From an uncultured Blautia sp. (GTDB lineage: Bacteria; Bacillota; Clostridia; Lachnospirales; Lachnospiraceae), in NCBI GenBank assembly GCA_900551465.1, contig URWL01000098.1:1-7117 (forward strand): a stretch of 7,117 nucleotides of DNA, in the 5' to 3' direction. Of the stretch, positions 1 through 4,883 are shown piece after piece. Each line of letters begins with the position of its first letter. Within the stretch, counting starts at the first letter, position 1. The position numbers and the translations under genes are program-made. Below the pieces are notes generated by a model, which searched no databases, was not told where the DNA came from, and worked only from the letters and a program-made list of their open reading frames with translations.

Positions 1-887
1 ATGTGATCTACGGAGCGGCAGGAGAGGATGGAAAATACAGAGTTCATCTTTATTGTGTGAATCCGGCGGCCAATTTGCAGGAATACCTTAGCAAAGGACG
101 CAGCGCAGTATTTTTTTCTGCAACCCTGATTCCCATGCAGTATTACAGGAGTCTTCTCAGTACAAGAGAAGACGACTATGGAATTTATGTGCGGTCGCCT
201 TTTGACCAGAAAAACAGACGCATTCTTATCTGTGCGGATGTAAGCAGCCGCTATACCAGAAGGGGATACGGGGAATACAGGAAGATCGCAGAATATATTG
301 CAAGAATGGCGTGGCAGAAAAAAGGAAATTATATGGTGTTCTTTCCCTCATATCGACTGATGGAAGATGTTTTTCAGGTATATGAAGAGGAATTTTCATC
401 TGACTGGGTAAGATGCATCTGTCAGACTTCTTCCATGAATGAACGGGAAAGAGAAGAGTTTTTGGAAGAATTTAAAGATCAGAAAGAGGAAACCCTGTTA
501 GGCTTTTGTATTATGGGAGGGATTTTTTCTGAGGGGATAGATCTTATGGGAGACCGTCTGATCGGAGCAGCGATTATAGGGACAGGACTTCCACAGGTGA
601 GCCTGGAAAGAGAACTTCTGAAACAATATTATGATAAACGGGGAGAATGTGGGTTCGATCATGCATATCGATATCCGGGAATGAATAAAGTTCTTCAGGC
701 AGCCGGAAGAGTGATCCGGACACGGGAGGATAAAGGAACCATTCTTCTTATGGACGAACGCTTTTTGAATACAGATTATCGTATGCTGTTTCCGGCAGAA
801 TGGGAGGATGCAGCTGTGTGCAGACTGGGAAATGTAGAGCAGTACCTGAAGCAGTTTTGGAAGGGATTTCCGGAGGAGATTTCTTGA
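1..887 (+). CDS. ATP-dependent DNA helicase, Rad3/DinG (XPD-like) family, C-terminal part (5' end outside window)
   Basis: This is the C-terminal half of a superfamily 2 DNA helicase; the frame is open to the left edge, with the first complete codon at base 3. Counting from that codon, visible helicase motifs are S-A-T-L (39-42, motif III-like), a strand plus V-F-F-P-S-Y (112-117, motif IV), G-G-I-F-S-E-G-I-D (172-180, motif V) and Q-A-A-G-R-V-I-R (233-240, motif VI with the arginine finger). The order and wording fit the Helicase_C_2 domain of Rad3/XPD/DinG/YoaA proteins, which unwind DNA 5'-3' and usually carry an iron-sulfur cluster. The Walker motifs and cluster cysteines would lie upstream and cannot be checked. 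In Clostridia such proteins often also carry an N-terminal nuclease-like domain, also not visible here. The protein ends right after motif VI plus about 50 residues. A role in DNA repair is inferred from the family. Confidence 0.88.
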   Translation, partial: VIYGAAGEDGKYRVHLYCVNPAANLQEYLSKGRSAVFFSATLIPMQYYRSLLSTREDDYGIYVRSPFDQKNRRILICADVSSRYTRRGYGEYRKIAEYIARMAWQKKGNYMVFFPSYRLMEDVFQVYEEEFSSDWVRCICQTSSMNEREREEFLEEFKDQKEETLLGFCIMGGIFSEGIDLMGDRLIGAAIIGTGLPQVSLERELLKQYYDKRGECGFDHAYRYPGMNKVLQAAGRVIRTREDKGTILLMDERFLNTDYRMLFPAEWEDAAVCRLGNVEQYLKQFWKGFPEEIS

Positions 888-911
888 CATCTGAGAAAAT
901 TCAGGTATACT
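884..911 (+). promoter_or_regulatory. Sigma-A type promoter for the serine hydrolase gene
   Basis: TTGACA (884-889, perfect -35) and TATACT (906-911, 5 of 6 matches to the -10) are separated by 16 bases. The -35 box covers the TGA stop codon of the helicase gene (885-887), so the promoter begins inside the upstream gene. Transcription would start near base 918, leaving a leader of about 75 bases before the ATG at 994. No terminator is visible between the helicase and this promoter, so read-through is also possible. Confidence 0.8.
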
Positions 912-937
912 GTAGTAAAGTTTCAGATAAAGAAAAT

Positions 938-973
938 CCAGCTGTCATGTCCTGACAGGGACAAAGAAGCTGG
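938..973 (+). promoter_or_regulatory. Nested inverted repeat in the 5' leader of the serine hydrolase gene
   Basis: CCAGC (938-942) can pair with GCTGG (969-973). Inside it lie two mutually exclusive hairpins. One pairs CTGTCA (942-947) with TGACAG (953-958) around a 5-base loop. The other pairs TGTCC (948-952) with GGACA (959-963) around a 6-base loop. There is no T tract, so it is not an intrinsic terminator, and the ribosome binding site (AGGAG, 983-987) lies just outside. It could be an RNA structure that affects stability or translation, or a DNA operator (TGTCA-N5-TGACA) about 25 to 40 bases after the predicted start site. I recognise no known riboswitch or regulator site. Confidence 0.4.
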
Positions 974-993
974 CTGAAATAAAGGAGAGATTT

Positions 994-2436
994 ATGAAAG
1001 CTGGAATTGGTAGCCGTCTCGGGATACTTTTGGGGGCTTTATTTCTGTGTCTGTTTCCTTCGTCAGCGCAGGCAGCAGTGGCTGAAGAAAATTTGTTTTC
1101 TCATGTGGAAGAGGCACAGATTCGTCCGATAAAAGACGGATCGGAAAAATATCTTTTAAAAAGTGACAGTTTTTATTGCCTTAAAGAAGACGGGACAAAA
1201 CATGCAGAAGCCGGTGTTCATTATTTTGATCATATGGAAATTGACGGCACAGTTTTTAACGGCTTTTATTATCATGACGAAACAGGACATTTTATGGCGG
1301 GAACACCTCATATAGTCTCGATCAAAGGTCTTTCCTGTGAGACAGAGGACTCAGAAAAAGTATTTGACGGGCTGTATATGGCAAACAATCTGGGAAAACT
1401 CTCGGCAGCTCCGCAGATCCGTTATATTTCAGGTCTGATGATCGACAAGACTTCATATGAAGGTTACTATTATTTTAATGAAGATGGCCGTATGGTTACA
1501 GAACCAGGGCTTCATACACTGGAAATGGCATCTAATGGACAGATGTTTTCCGGTACCTATTATTTTGGCGGAAACAATGGCGTTCTGGTACAGGAAGCCG
1601 GTGTGACTCCTGAAGGATTTCCTGTAGATGAAACAGGAAAAGTTTCCGACATGGAGAATCTGGGAATGGAAACACTGGAACCTCAGCTAAAATCTATGAT
1701 CGCAGGGTATGAAGGAACCTGGAGTATTTATGTGAAAAATCTGAATACAGAAGAGGAAATCATTCTGAACGATCAGAAGATATATCCGGCCAGTCTGATC
1801 AAGGCGTTTGTTATGGCGGCCTCCTATGAAAATATGGATCAGATACTGGAGCATGAGGCGGCTCTTATGAAGAAAGAACCGGATGATGCTGAGGTACAGA
1901 CAAAAGTGAATGATCTGTTATGGAATATGATCACCGTCAGTGATAACGAATCCTGCAATGAGCTTGGAAGACTTCAGTCAGAAAAACATGATTTTCTGGA
2001 CGGGGCAGAAAAGGTAAATGAGTTTATCCAGAAAGAGGGCTACTCCGATACGGTTTACCAAAGTACGCTTCATCCTTCTGCTTCTCCAAAGGTCAGTATG
2101 GGAGAACACAATACATCTACAGTAAGTGACTGCGGTGCGCTGCTTGAGAGCATTTTCAGAGGTGACTGTGTAAGCAAAGAGGCATCCGAAAAAATGCTGG
2201 AACTTTTGATGAACCAGAGGAATACCACCAAGATCCCTGCAGGGATCAGCGCAGATATACCTATTGCCAATAAGACCGGAGAGACTGATCAGGATCAGCA
2301 TGATATGGCAATTGTTTATGGACCAAAAACAACATATATACTCTGTGTGATGTCTGAAGATTTTAAGAGTGCAGAGACAGCCATTGAAAATATACGTACC
2401 ATATCCGGAGTCGTATATAATTATTTGAATTTTTAA
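994..2436 (+). CDS. Secreted serine hydrolase (class A beta-lactamase/PBP-like fold) with N-terminal cell-wall-binding-like repeats
   Basis: The protein has 480 residues. A signal peptide (residues 1 to about 27: basic start, hydrophobic core, S-A-Q-A before the likely cut) indicates export. Residues about 59-204 are repeats of the form G-x-Y-Y-x-x-x-x-G, resembling choline- or glucan-type cell-wall-binding repeats. Residues about 230-480 form a penicillin-recognising domain: S267-L-I-K270 is the S-x-x-K nucleophile motif, S316-D-N318 the second motif and K427-T-G-E the third. Spacing is close to class A beta-lactamases, but I see no E-x-x-L-N omega-loop motif before the T-S-T at 374-376, so the deacylating glutamate seems absent. 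A cell-wall-associated hydrolase or carboxypeptidase-like role is more likely than drug resistance; the substrate is unknown. The ATG at 994 is supported by AGGAG (983-987), 6 bases upstream, and by the signal peptide starting there. It has its own promoter and is probably monocistronic. Confidence 0.85.
   Translation: MKAGIGSRLGILLGALFLCLFPSSAQAAVAEENLFSHVEEAQIRPIKDGSEKYLLKSDSFYCLKEDGTKHAEAGVHYFDHMEIDGTVFNGFYYHDETGHFMAGTPHIVSIKGLSCETEDSEKVFDGLYMANNLGKLSAAPQIRYISGLMIDKTSYEGYYYFNEDGRMVTEPGLHTLEMASNGQMFSGTYYFGGNNGVLVQEAGVTPEGFPVDETGKVSDMENLGMETLEPQLKSMIAGYEGTWSIYVKNLNTEEEIILNDQKIYPASLIKAFVMAASYENMDQILEHEAALMKKEPDDAEVQTKVNDLLWNMITVSDNESCNELGRLQSEKHDFLDGAEKVNEFIQKEGYSDTVYQSTLHPSASPKVSMGEHNTSTVSDCGALLESIFRGDCVSKEASEKMLELLMNQRNTTKIPAGISADIPIANKTGETDQDQHDMAIVYGPKTTYILCVMSEDFKSAETAIENIRTISGVVYNYLNF
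1168..1605 (+). repeat. Five degenerate aromatic/glycine protein repeats encoded in the serine hydrolase gene
   Basis: Five diverged units of about 30 to 36 residues begin near residues 59, 90, 126, 157 and 187. Their cores are F-Y-C-L-K-E-D-G, F-Y-Y-H-D-E-T-G, L-Y-M-A-N-N-L-G, Y-Y-Y-F-N-E-D-G and T-Y-Y-F-G-G-N-N-G. Each aromatic cluster is followed within about 6 residues by a glycine turn, as in cell-wall/choline-binding repeats (the usual form is W-Y-Y-x-x-x-x-G). Tyrosine and phenylalanine replace the usual tryptophan. Binding to wall polymers is inferred, not shown. Confidence 0.6.
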
Positions 2437-2478
2437 AAATAATAAATACAAAATTATTGCTTGACCCTTATTATTTTT
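2435..2478 (+). terminator. AT-only inverted repeat after the serine hydrolase gene, possible weak terminator
   Basis: AAAAATAATAA (2435-2445), which begins within the stop codon, is a perfect 11-base inverted match to TTATTATTTTT (2468-2478), with a 22-base loop. The 3' arm runs into a T tract ending at 2479. An all-A/T stem is weak, and the second arm overlaps the spacer of the next promoter, so a terminator function is uncertain. No better terminator is visible in this gap. Confidence 0.3.
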
Positions 2479-2489
2479 TGATATAAAAT
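2461..2489 (+). promoter_or_regulatory. Probable sigma-A promoter for ridA
   Basis: TTGACC (2461-2466) is a 5 of 6 match to the -35 box. Two overlapping -10 readings exist. TAAAAT (2484-2489) has a 17-base spacer. TATAAA (2482-2487) has a 15-base spacer and is preceded by an extended -10 TG (2479-2480). Either start gives a short leader to the ribosome binding site AAGGGAG (2511-2517). Confidence 0.65.
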
Positions 2490-2526
2490 GAAATTAAATT
2501 AAAACAACAGAAGGGAGAAACTGAAA

Positions 2527-2904
2527 ATGAACGTAGTACATACAGACAAGGCTCCGGCAGCAATCGGACCATATTCACAGGCTATTATTTTAAATGGAGT
2601 ATTATTTACATCCGGACAGATTCCGGTAGATCCTTCTACAGGAGAAATCGCAGGAGAAACAATTGAGGCGCAGGCAGAGCAGGTAATGAAGAATCTTGCT
2701 GCAGTTGCTGAGGAAGCAGGCACAGATCTTGCAAATGCAGTAAAAACCACTTGTTTTCTTGCTGATATGGCAGATTTTGCAGCATTTAATGAAATATATG
2801 CAAAGTATTTTGTAAATAAACCGGCACGTTCCTGCGTAGCAGTAAAGACACTTCCGAAAAATGTTCTCTGCGAAGTAGAGATGATCGCAGCTATTGAGAA
2901 ATAA
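2527..2904 (+). CDS. ridA: RidA family reactive intermediate/imine deaminase (YjgF/YER057c/UK114)
   Basis: The protein has 125 residues, the usual full length for the family. RidA proteins are soluble trimers that hydrolyse reactive enamines and imines, such as 2-aminoacrylate released by PLP enzymes acting on serine, threonine or cysteine. Family marks visible are G14-P-Y-S-Q near the N-terminus, S29-G-Q-I-P-V with the following D-P-S-T-G, and P99-A-R-S near the C-terminus. R101 is the conserved substrate-binding arginine (Arg105 in the E. coli numbering), followed by C-E-V-E-M-I-A (115-121) with the conserved glutamate. The start is supported by AAGGGAG (2511-2517), 9 bases upstream. The gene has its own promoter and is closed by a strong terminator, so it is probably a monocistronic housekeeping unit. 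Substrate preference within the family cannot be settled from sequence alone. Confidence 0.95.
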   Translation: MNVVHTDKAPAAIGPYSQAIILNGVLFTSGQIPVDPSTGEIAGETIEAQAEQVMKNLAAVAEEAGTDLANAVKTTCFLADMADFAAFNEIYAKYFVNKPARSCVAVKTLPKNVLCEVEMIAAIEK

Positions 2905-2936
2905 TAATCAAAAACGTAAGGGACAGTAACAGAAAC

Positions 2937-2979
2937 AAGAGAAACCTTCAGAGAGAAAACTATCTGGGGGTTTCTTTTT
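2937..2979 (+). terminator. Intrinsic (Rho-independent) terminator of ridA
   Basis: GAAACCTTCAGA (2941-2952) pairs with TCTGGGGGTTTC (2963-2974) to give a 12-base-pair stem, including two G-U pairs, with a 10-base loop. TTTTT (2975-2979) follows. The A-rich bases at 2937-2940 can extend the stem into the T tract. Confidence 0.85.
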
Positions 2980-2999
2980 ATGCTGAAATCATGTATAAT
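2971..2999 (+). promoter_or_regulatory. Probable promoter of the egsA-ispF-cysS-mrnC-rlmB operon
   Basis: TATAAT (2994-2999) is a perfect -10 box. The -35 position at 17-base spacing is TTTCTT (2971-2976), a poor match that lies inside the terminator's 3' arm and T tract. The -10 alone is convincing; the weak -35 suggests a modest promoter or one helped by an activator. The leader to the ribosome binding site is only about 20 bases. Confidence 0.55.
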
Positions 3000-3025
3000 A
3001 TCACTTTATAGTAATATTTGAAATC

Positions 3026-3031
3026 AGGAGG
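3026..3031 (+). promoter_or_regulatory. Ribosome binding site that sets the egsA start
   Basis: AGGAGG (3026-3031) is a perfect Shine-Dalgarno sequence 10 bases before the ATG at 3042. A TTG in the same frame at 3018 lies upstream of it and would place the ribosome binding site inside the gene, so the ATG at 3042 is preferred. Confidence 0.85.
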
Positions 3032-3041
3032 AAAAAAATAC

Positions 3042-4313
3042 ATGCGAGTCGATACGGATGACTTTGGCCGACCGTGCAGGTGCGGGAAGGAACATCACAT
3101 AGAAGTAAAGGAAATTTTTATAGAATCAGGCGCTGTGGAGAAGCTTGAAGAGGCCATGTCAGATGGCTTTCTGAAAAAATACATCTCACCGCTGCTGATC
3201 TGTGATACCAATACAATGAAAGCAACCGAAGAGCTTATGGAGGATATTTATGACAGATGTCAGGTTCTGACTCTGGATGCAGAGGGACTCCATGCAGATG
3301 AACATGCGGTAGAGATCGTGGAAAATTATATGGAAGAAGACATAGATCTGATTCTGGCAGTCGGAAGCGGTACCATTCATGACATCAGCCGTTATCTGGC
3401 ATTTCAGTATAAGGTTCCTTTTATTTCCGTTCCAACTGCAGCCAGTGTGGATGGATTCGTATCAAATGTTGCGGCAATGACCTGGAAGGGAATGAAAAAA
3501 ACAGTTGAAGCAGCAGCGCCGATGGCTGTCTTTGCTGATACAGATATATTTGCACATGCACCGGAAAGGCTGACTGCTTCAGGTGTTTCAGATCTTTTAG
3601 GCAAATATATCTGCCTCACTGACTGGAAAATTGCCAATCTTCTTACAGAAGAATATATCTGCGGAGAGATCATTGAACTGGAAGAAAGAGCTTTGAAGAC
3701 AGTGGTATCCAGCCTTAAGGAAATTGCGGCAGGGGATCCTGAGGAATGTGAGAAACTGATGTATGCACTGATACTTTCCGGTCTGGCTATGCAGATGATA
3801 GGAAATTCACGGCCGGCATCCTGTGCAGAGCACCATCTTTCTCATCTGTGGGAGATGGAAGTGATCAATCATCATCTGGATGCACTTCACGGAGAAAAAG
3901 TTTCTGTAGGGACTATGCTTGTGTTAAAAGAATATAAACGTCTTGCCTGTGCTATAAGAGAGAACAGATGCCGGGTAAAGCCTTATGAAGAAGAAACAGA
4001 ACTTCTTGAAAAATATTTTGGAAGCAAAGGGATTCTGGATGGGATCAGAAAAGAAAATGATCCCGAGCCTCTTTTGGATATAAATCCCTCCCGGCTGGCA
4101 GACTGTCTGGGAAAGATTGCAGATCTGATCGATGAGCTGCCTCAGGAAGAAACTCTTTTTCATGAAATGGAGGCTGCAGGCTGTAAAAAAAGTGTGTATG
4201 ATATCGGTCTGACAGATGATATTGTGCCGCTTAGTCTGGAGCTTGCACCTTATGTGCGGAGAAGACTCAGTTTCCTGAGAATCCGTAAAATGCTGGATGT
4301 GAAAGGAGAATGA
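3042..4313 (+). CDS. egsA: sn-Glycerol-1-phosphate dehydrogenase, AraM/EgsA type (iron-containing alcohol dehydrogenase superfamily)
   Basis: The protein has 423 residues, slightly longer than Bacillus AraM. The family reduces dihydroxyacetone phosphate to sn-glycerol-1-phosphate with NAD(P)H in the cytosol; the Bacillus enzyme uses a divalent metal, nickel. The nucleotide-binding motif G108-S-G-T-I-H-D114 and the P131-T-A-A-S-V-D-G138 stretch are typical. Probable metal ligands are D184 (S-D-L-L-G), a histidine within E263-H-H-L-S-H268, and H283 (L-H-G-E-K). The N-terminus carries C12-R-C-G-K-E-H-H19, which could form a small metal knuckle. The product would be the glycerol unit for prenylated lipids such as heptaprenylglyceryl phosphate. 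It is the first gene of the operon, and its stop lies 2 bases before the ispF start. Other polyol substrates in this superfamily cannot be excluded, but the motifs favour G1P dehydrogenase over glycerol dehydrogenase. Confidence 0.85.
   Translation: MRVDTDDFGRPCRCGKEHHIEVKEIFIESGAVEKLEEAMSDGFLKKYISPLLICDTNTMKATEELMEDIYDRCQVLTLDAEGLHADEHAVEIVENYMEEDIDLILAVGSGTIHDISRYLAFQYKVPFISVPTAASVDGFVSNVAAMTWKGMKKTVEAAAPMAVFADTDIFAHAPERLTASGVSDLLGKYICLTDWKIANLLTEEYICGEIIELEERALKTVVSSLKEIAAGDPEECEKLMYALILSGLAMQMIGNSRPASCAEHHLSHLWEMEVINHHLDALHGEKVSVGTMLVLKEYKRLACAIRENRCRVKPYEEETELLEKYFGSKGILDGIRKENDPEPLLDINPSRLADCLGKIADLIDELPQEETLFHEMEAAGCKKSVYDIGLTDDIVPLSLELAPYVRRRLSFLRIRKMLDVKGE
4302..4308 (+). promoter_or_regulatory. 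Ribosome binding site that sets the ispF start
   Basis: AAAGGAG (4302-4308) lies in the last codons of the upstream gene. It is 7 bases before the ATG at 4316 but only 1 base before the in-frame ATG at 4310. The ATG at 4316 also gives the family-typical N-terminus [10 protein letters not shown], so it is taken as the start. Confidence 0.85.
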
Positions 4314-4315
4314 TC

Positions 4316-4789
4316 ATGAGAGTTGGTATGGGATATGATGTACATAAGCTGACAGAGGGACGTGATCTGATTCTTGGTGGAGTGACAATACCGTGGGAGA
4401 AAGGTCTTCTGGGGCATTCTGATGCAGATGTGCTGATCCATGCAGTGATGGATGCACTTTTGGGAGCCGCTGCACTTGGAGATATCGGAAAACACTTTCC
4501 TGACACAGATCCTGCTTATAAGGGAATCTCCAGTTTGAAGCTTTTGGAGCATGTAATGTGTCTTCTTAAAAGAAATGGTTTTTCTGTAGGAAATGTGGAT
4601 GCAGTAATCATTGCGCAGAAACCGAAGATGGCCCCGCATATTCCTCAAATGCGTAAAAATCTGGCAGAGGCAATGGGAATTCCGGAAGGCAGAGTCAATG
4701 TGAAAGCAACTACAGAAGAAGGTCTGGGCTTTACCGGAAGGGGAGAAGGCATTGCTTCCCAGGCTGTGTGTCTTTTGGAAGAGAAATAA
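4316..4789 (+). CDS. ispF: 2-C-methyl-D-erythritol 2,4-cyclodiphosphate synthase
   Basis: The protein has 157 residues, full length for the family. IspF converts CDP-ME 2-phosphate to MEcPP with release of CMP in the non-mevalonate (MEP) pathway to IPP and DMAPP; it works as a trimer with a zinc site. The residues line up with E. coli numbering: D8-V-H10 and H42 are the zinc ligands, H34-S-D-A-D holds the substrate-binding histidine and serine, and D56-I-G-K-H-F-P-D-T-D65 is the conserved loop. T132-T-E-E135 contacts the phosphates at the subunit interface, followed by [10 protein letters not shown]. The gene starts 2 bases after the preceding stop, so translational coupling is likely. The partner ispD, adjacent in many bacteria, is not in this window. 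Confidence 0.97.
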   Translation: MRVGMGYDVHKLTEGRDLILGGVTIPWEKGLLGHSDADVLIHAVMDALLGAAALGDIGKHFPDTDPAYKGISSLKLLEHVMCLLKRNGFSVGNVDAVIIAQKPKMAPHIPQMRKNLAEAMGIPEGRVNVKATTEEGLGFTGRGEGIASQAVCLLEEK

Positions 4790-4793
4790 AAGC

Positions 4794-4854
4794 TTTACAC
4801 GGCACTACTTTGCTGTGAACGCAGTGAACCGTAAAATAAAAGTCCGAAAACGGA
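4794..4854 (+). promoter_or_regulatory. Structured ispF-cysS intergenic leader (two inverted repeats)
   Basis: The 94-base gap before cysS is the largest in the operon. ACGGCACT (4799-4806) can pair with AGTG and CCGT (4823-4826 and 4829-4832) with an AA bulge. TCCG-AAAA-CGGA (4843-4854) is a perfect 4-base-pair tetraloop hairpin. GTGAAC occurs twice (4815-4820, 4824-4829). A -10-like TATTAT (4855-4860) has no matching -35, so an internal promoter is doubtful. There is no T tract and no T-box signature. A role in RNA processing or in setting cysS expression is possible but unproven. Confidence 0.3.
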
Positions 4855-4869
4855 TATTATATAAAAATC

Positions 4870-4876
4870 GGAGGAG
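4870..4876 (+). promoter_or_regulatory. Ribosome binding site that sets the cysS start
   Basis: GGAGGAG (4870-4876) lies 7 bases before the ATG at 4884. The reading frame stays open upstream into ispF (to an ATG at 4752), but that extension of 44 residues is rich in basic residues, unlike any cysteinyl-tRNA synthetase N-terminus, and would overlap ispF. Confidence 0.9.
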
Positions 4877-4883
4877 AAAAATT

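Noticed and set aside
498..890. Open reading frame on the - strand inside the helicase gene
   Set aside because: It is a shadow of the helicase frame, with no family resemblance and no supporting ribosome binding site noted.
994..2436. Annotation as a true class A beta-lactamase (antibiotic resistance gene)
   Set aside because: The E-x-x-L-N omega-loop motif is not visible, and the large repeat region is foreign to resistance beta-lactamases.
1978..2451. Open reading frame on the - strand over the hydrolase catalytic domain
   Set aside because: The composition looks like a random antisense frame, and it lies opposite conserved S-D-N to K-T-G coding sequence.
3018..3041. Upstream TTG start that would lengthen the dehydrogenase by 8 residues
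   Set aside because: It would translate through the AGGAGG ribosome binding site (3026-3031), which is correctly placed for the ATG at 3042.
4310..4315. ATG at 4310 as ispF start
   Set aside because: It is only 1 base after the Shine-Dalgarno sequence. The ATG at 4316 has proper spacing and gives the family N-terminus with D8 and H10 in the expected numbering.
4752..4883. N-terminal extension of cysS into the end of ispF
   Set aside because: The frame is merely open. The extension is unlike synthetase N-termini, and a strong ribosome binding site precedes the ATG at 4884.
4790..4883. T-box riboswitch or internal strong promoter before cysS
   Set aside because: The gap is too short for a T-box and lacks its conserved sequence and terminator. 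The TATTAT has no usable -35 at normal spacing.
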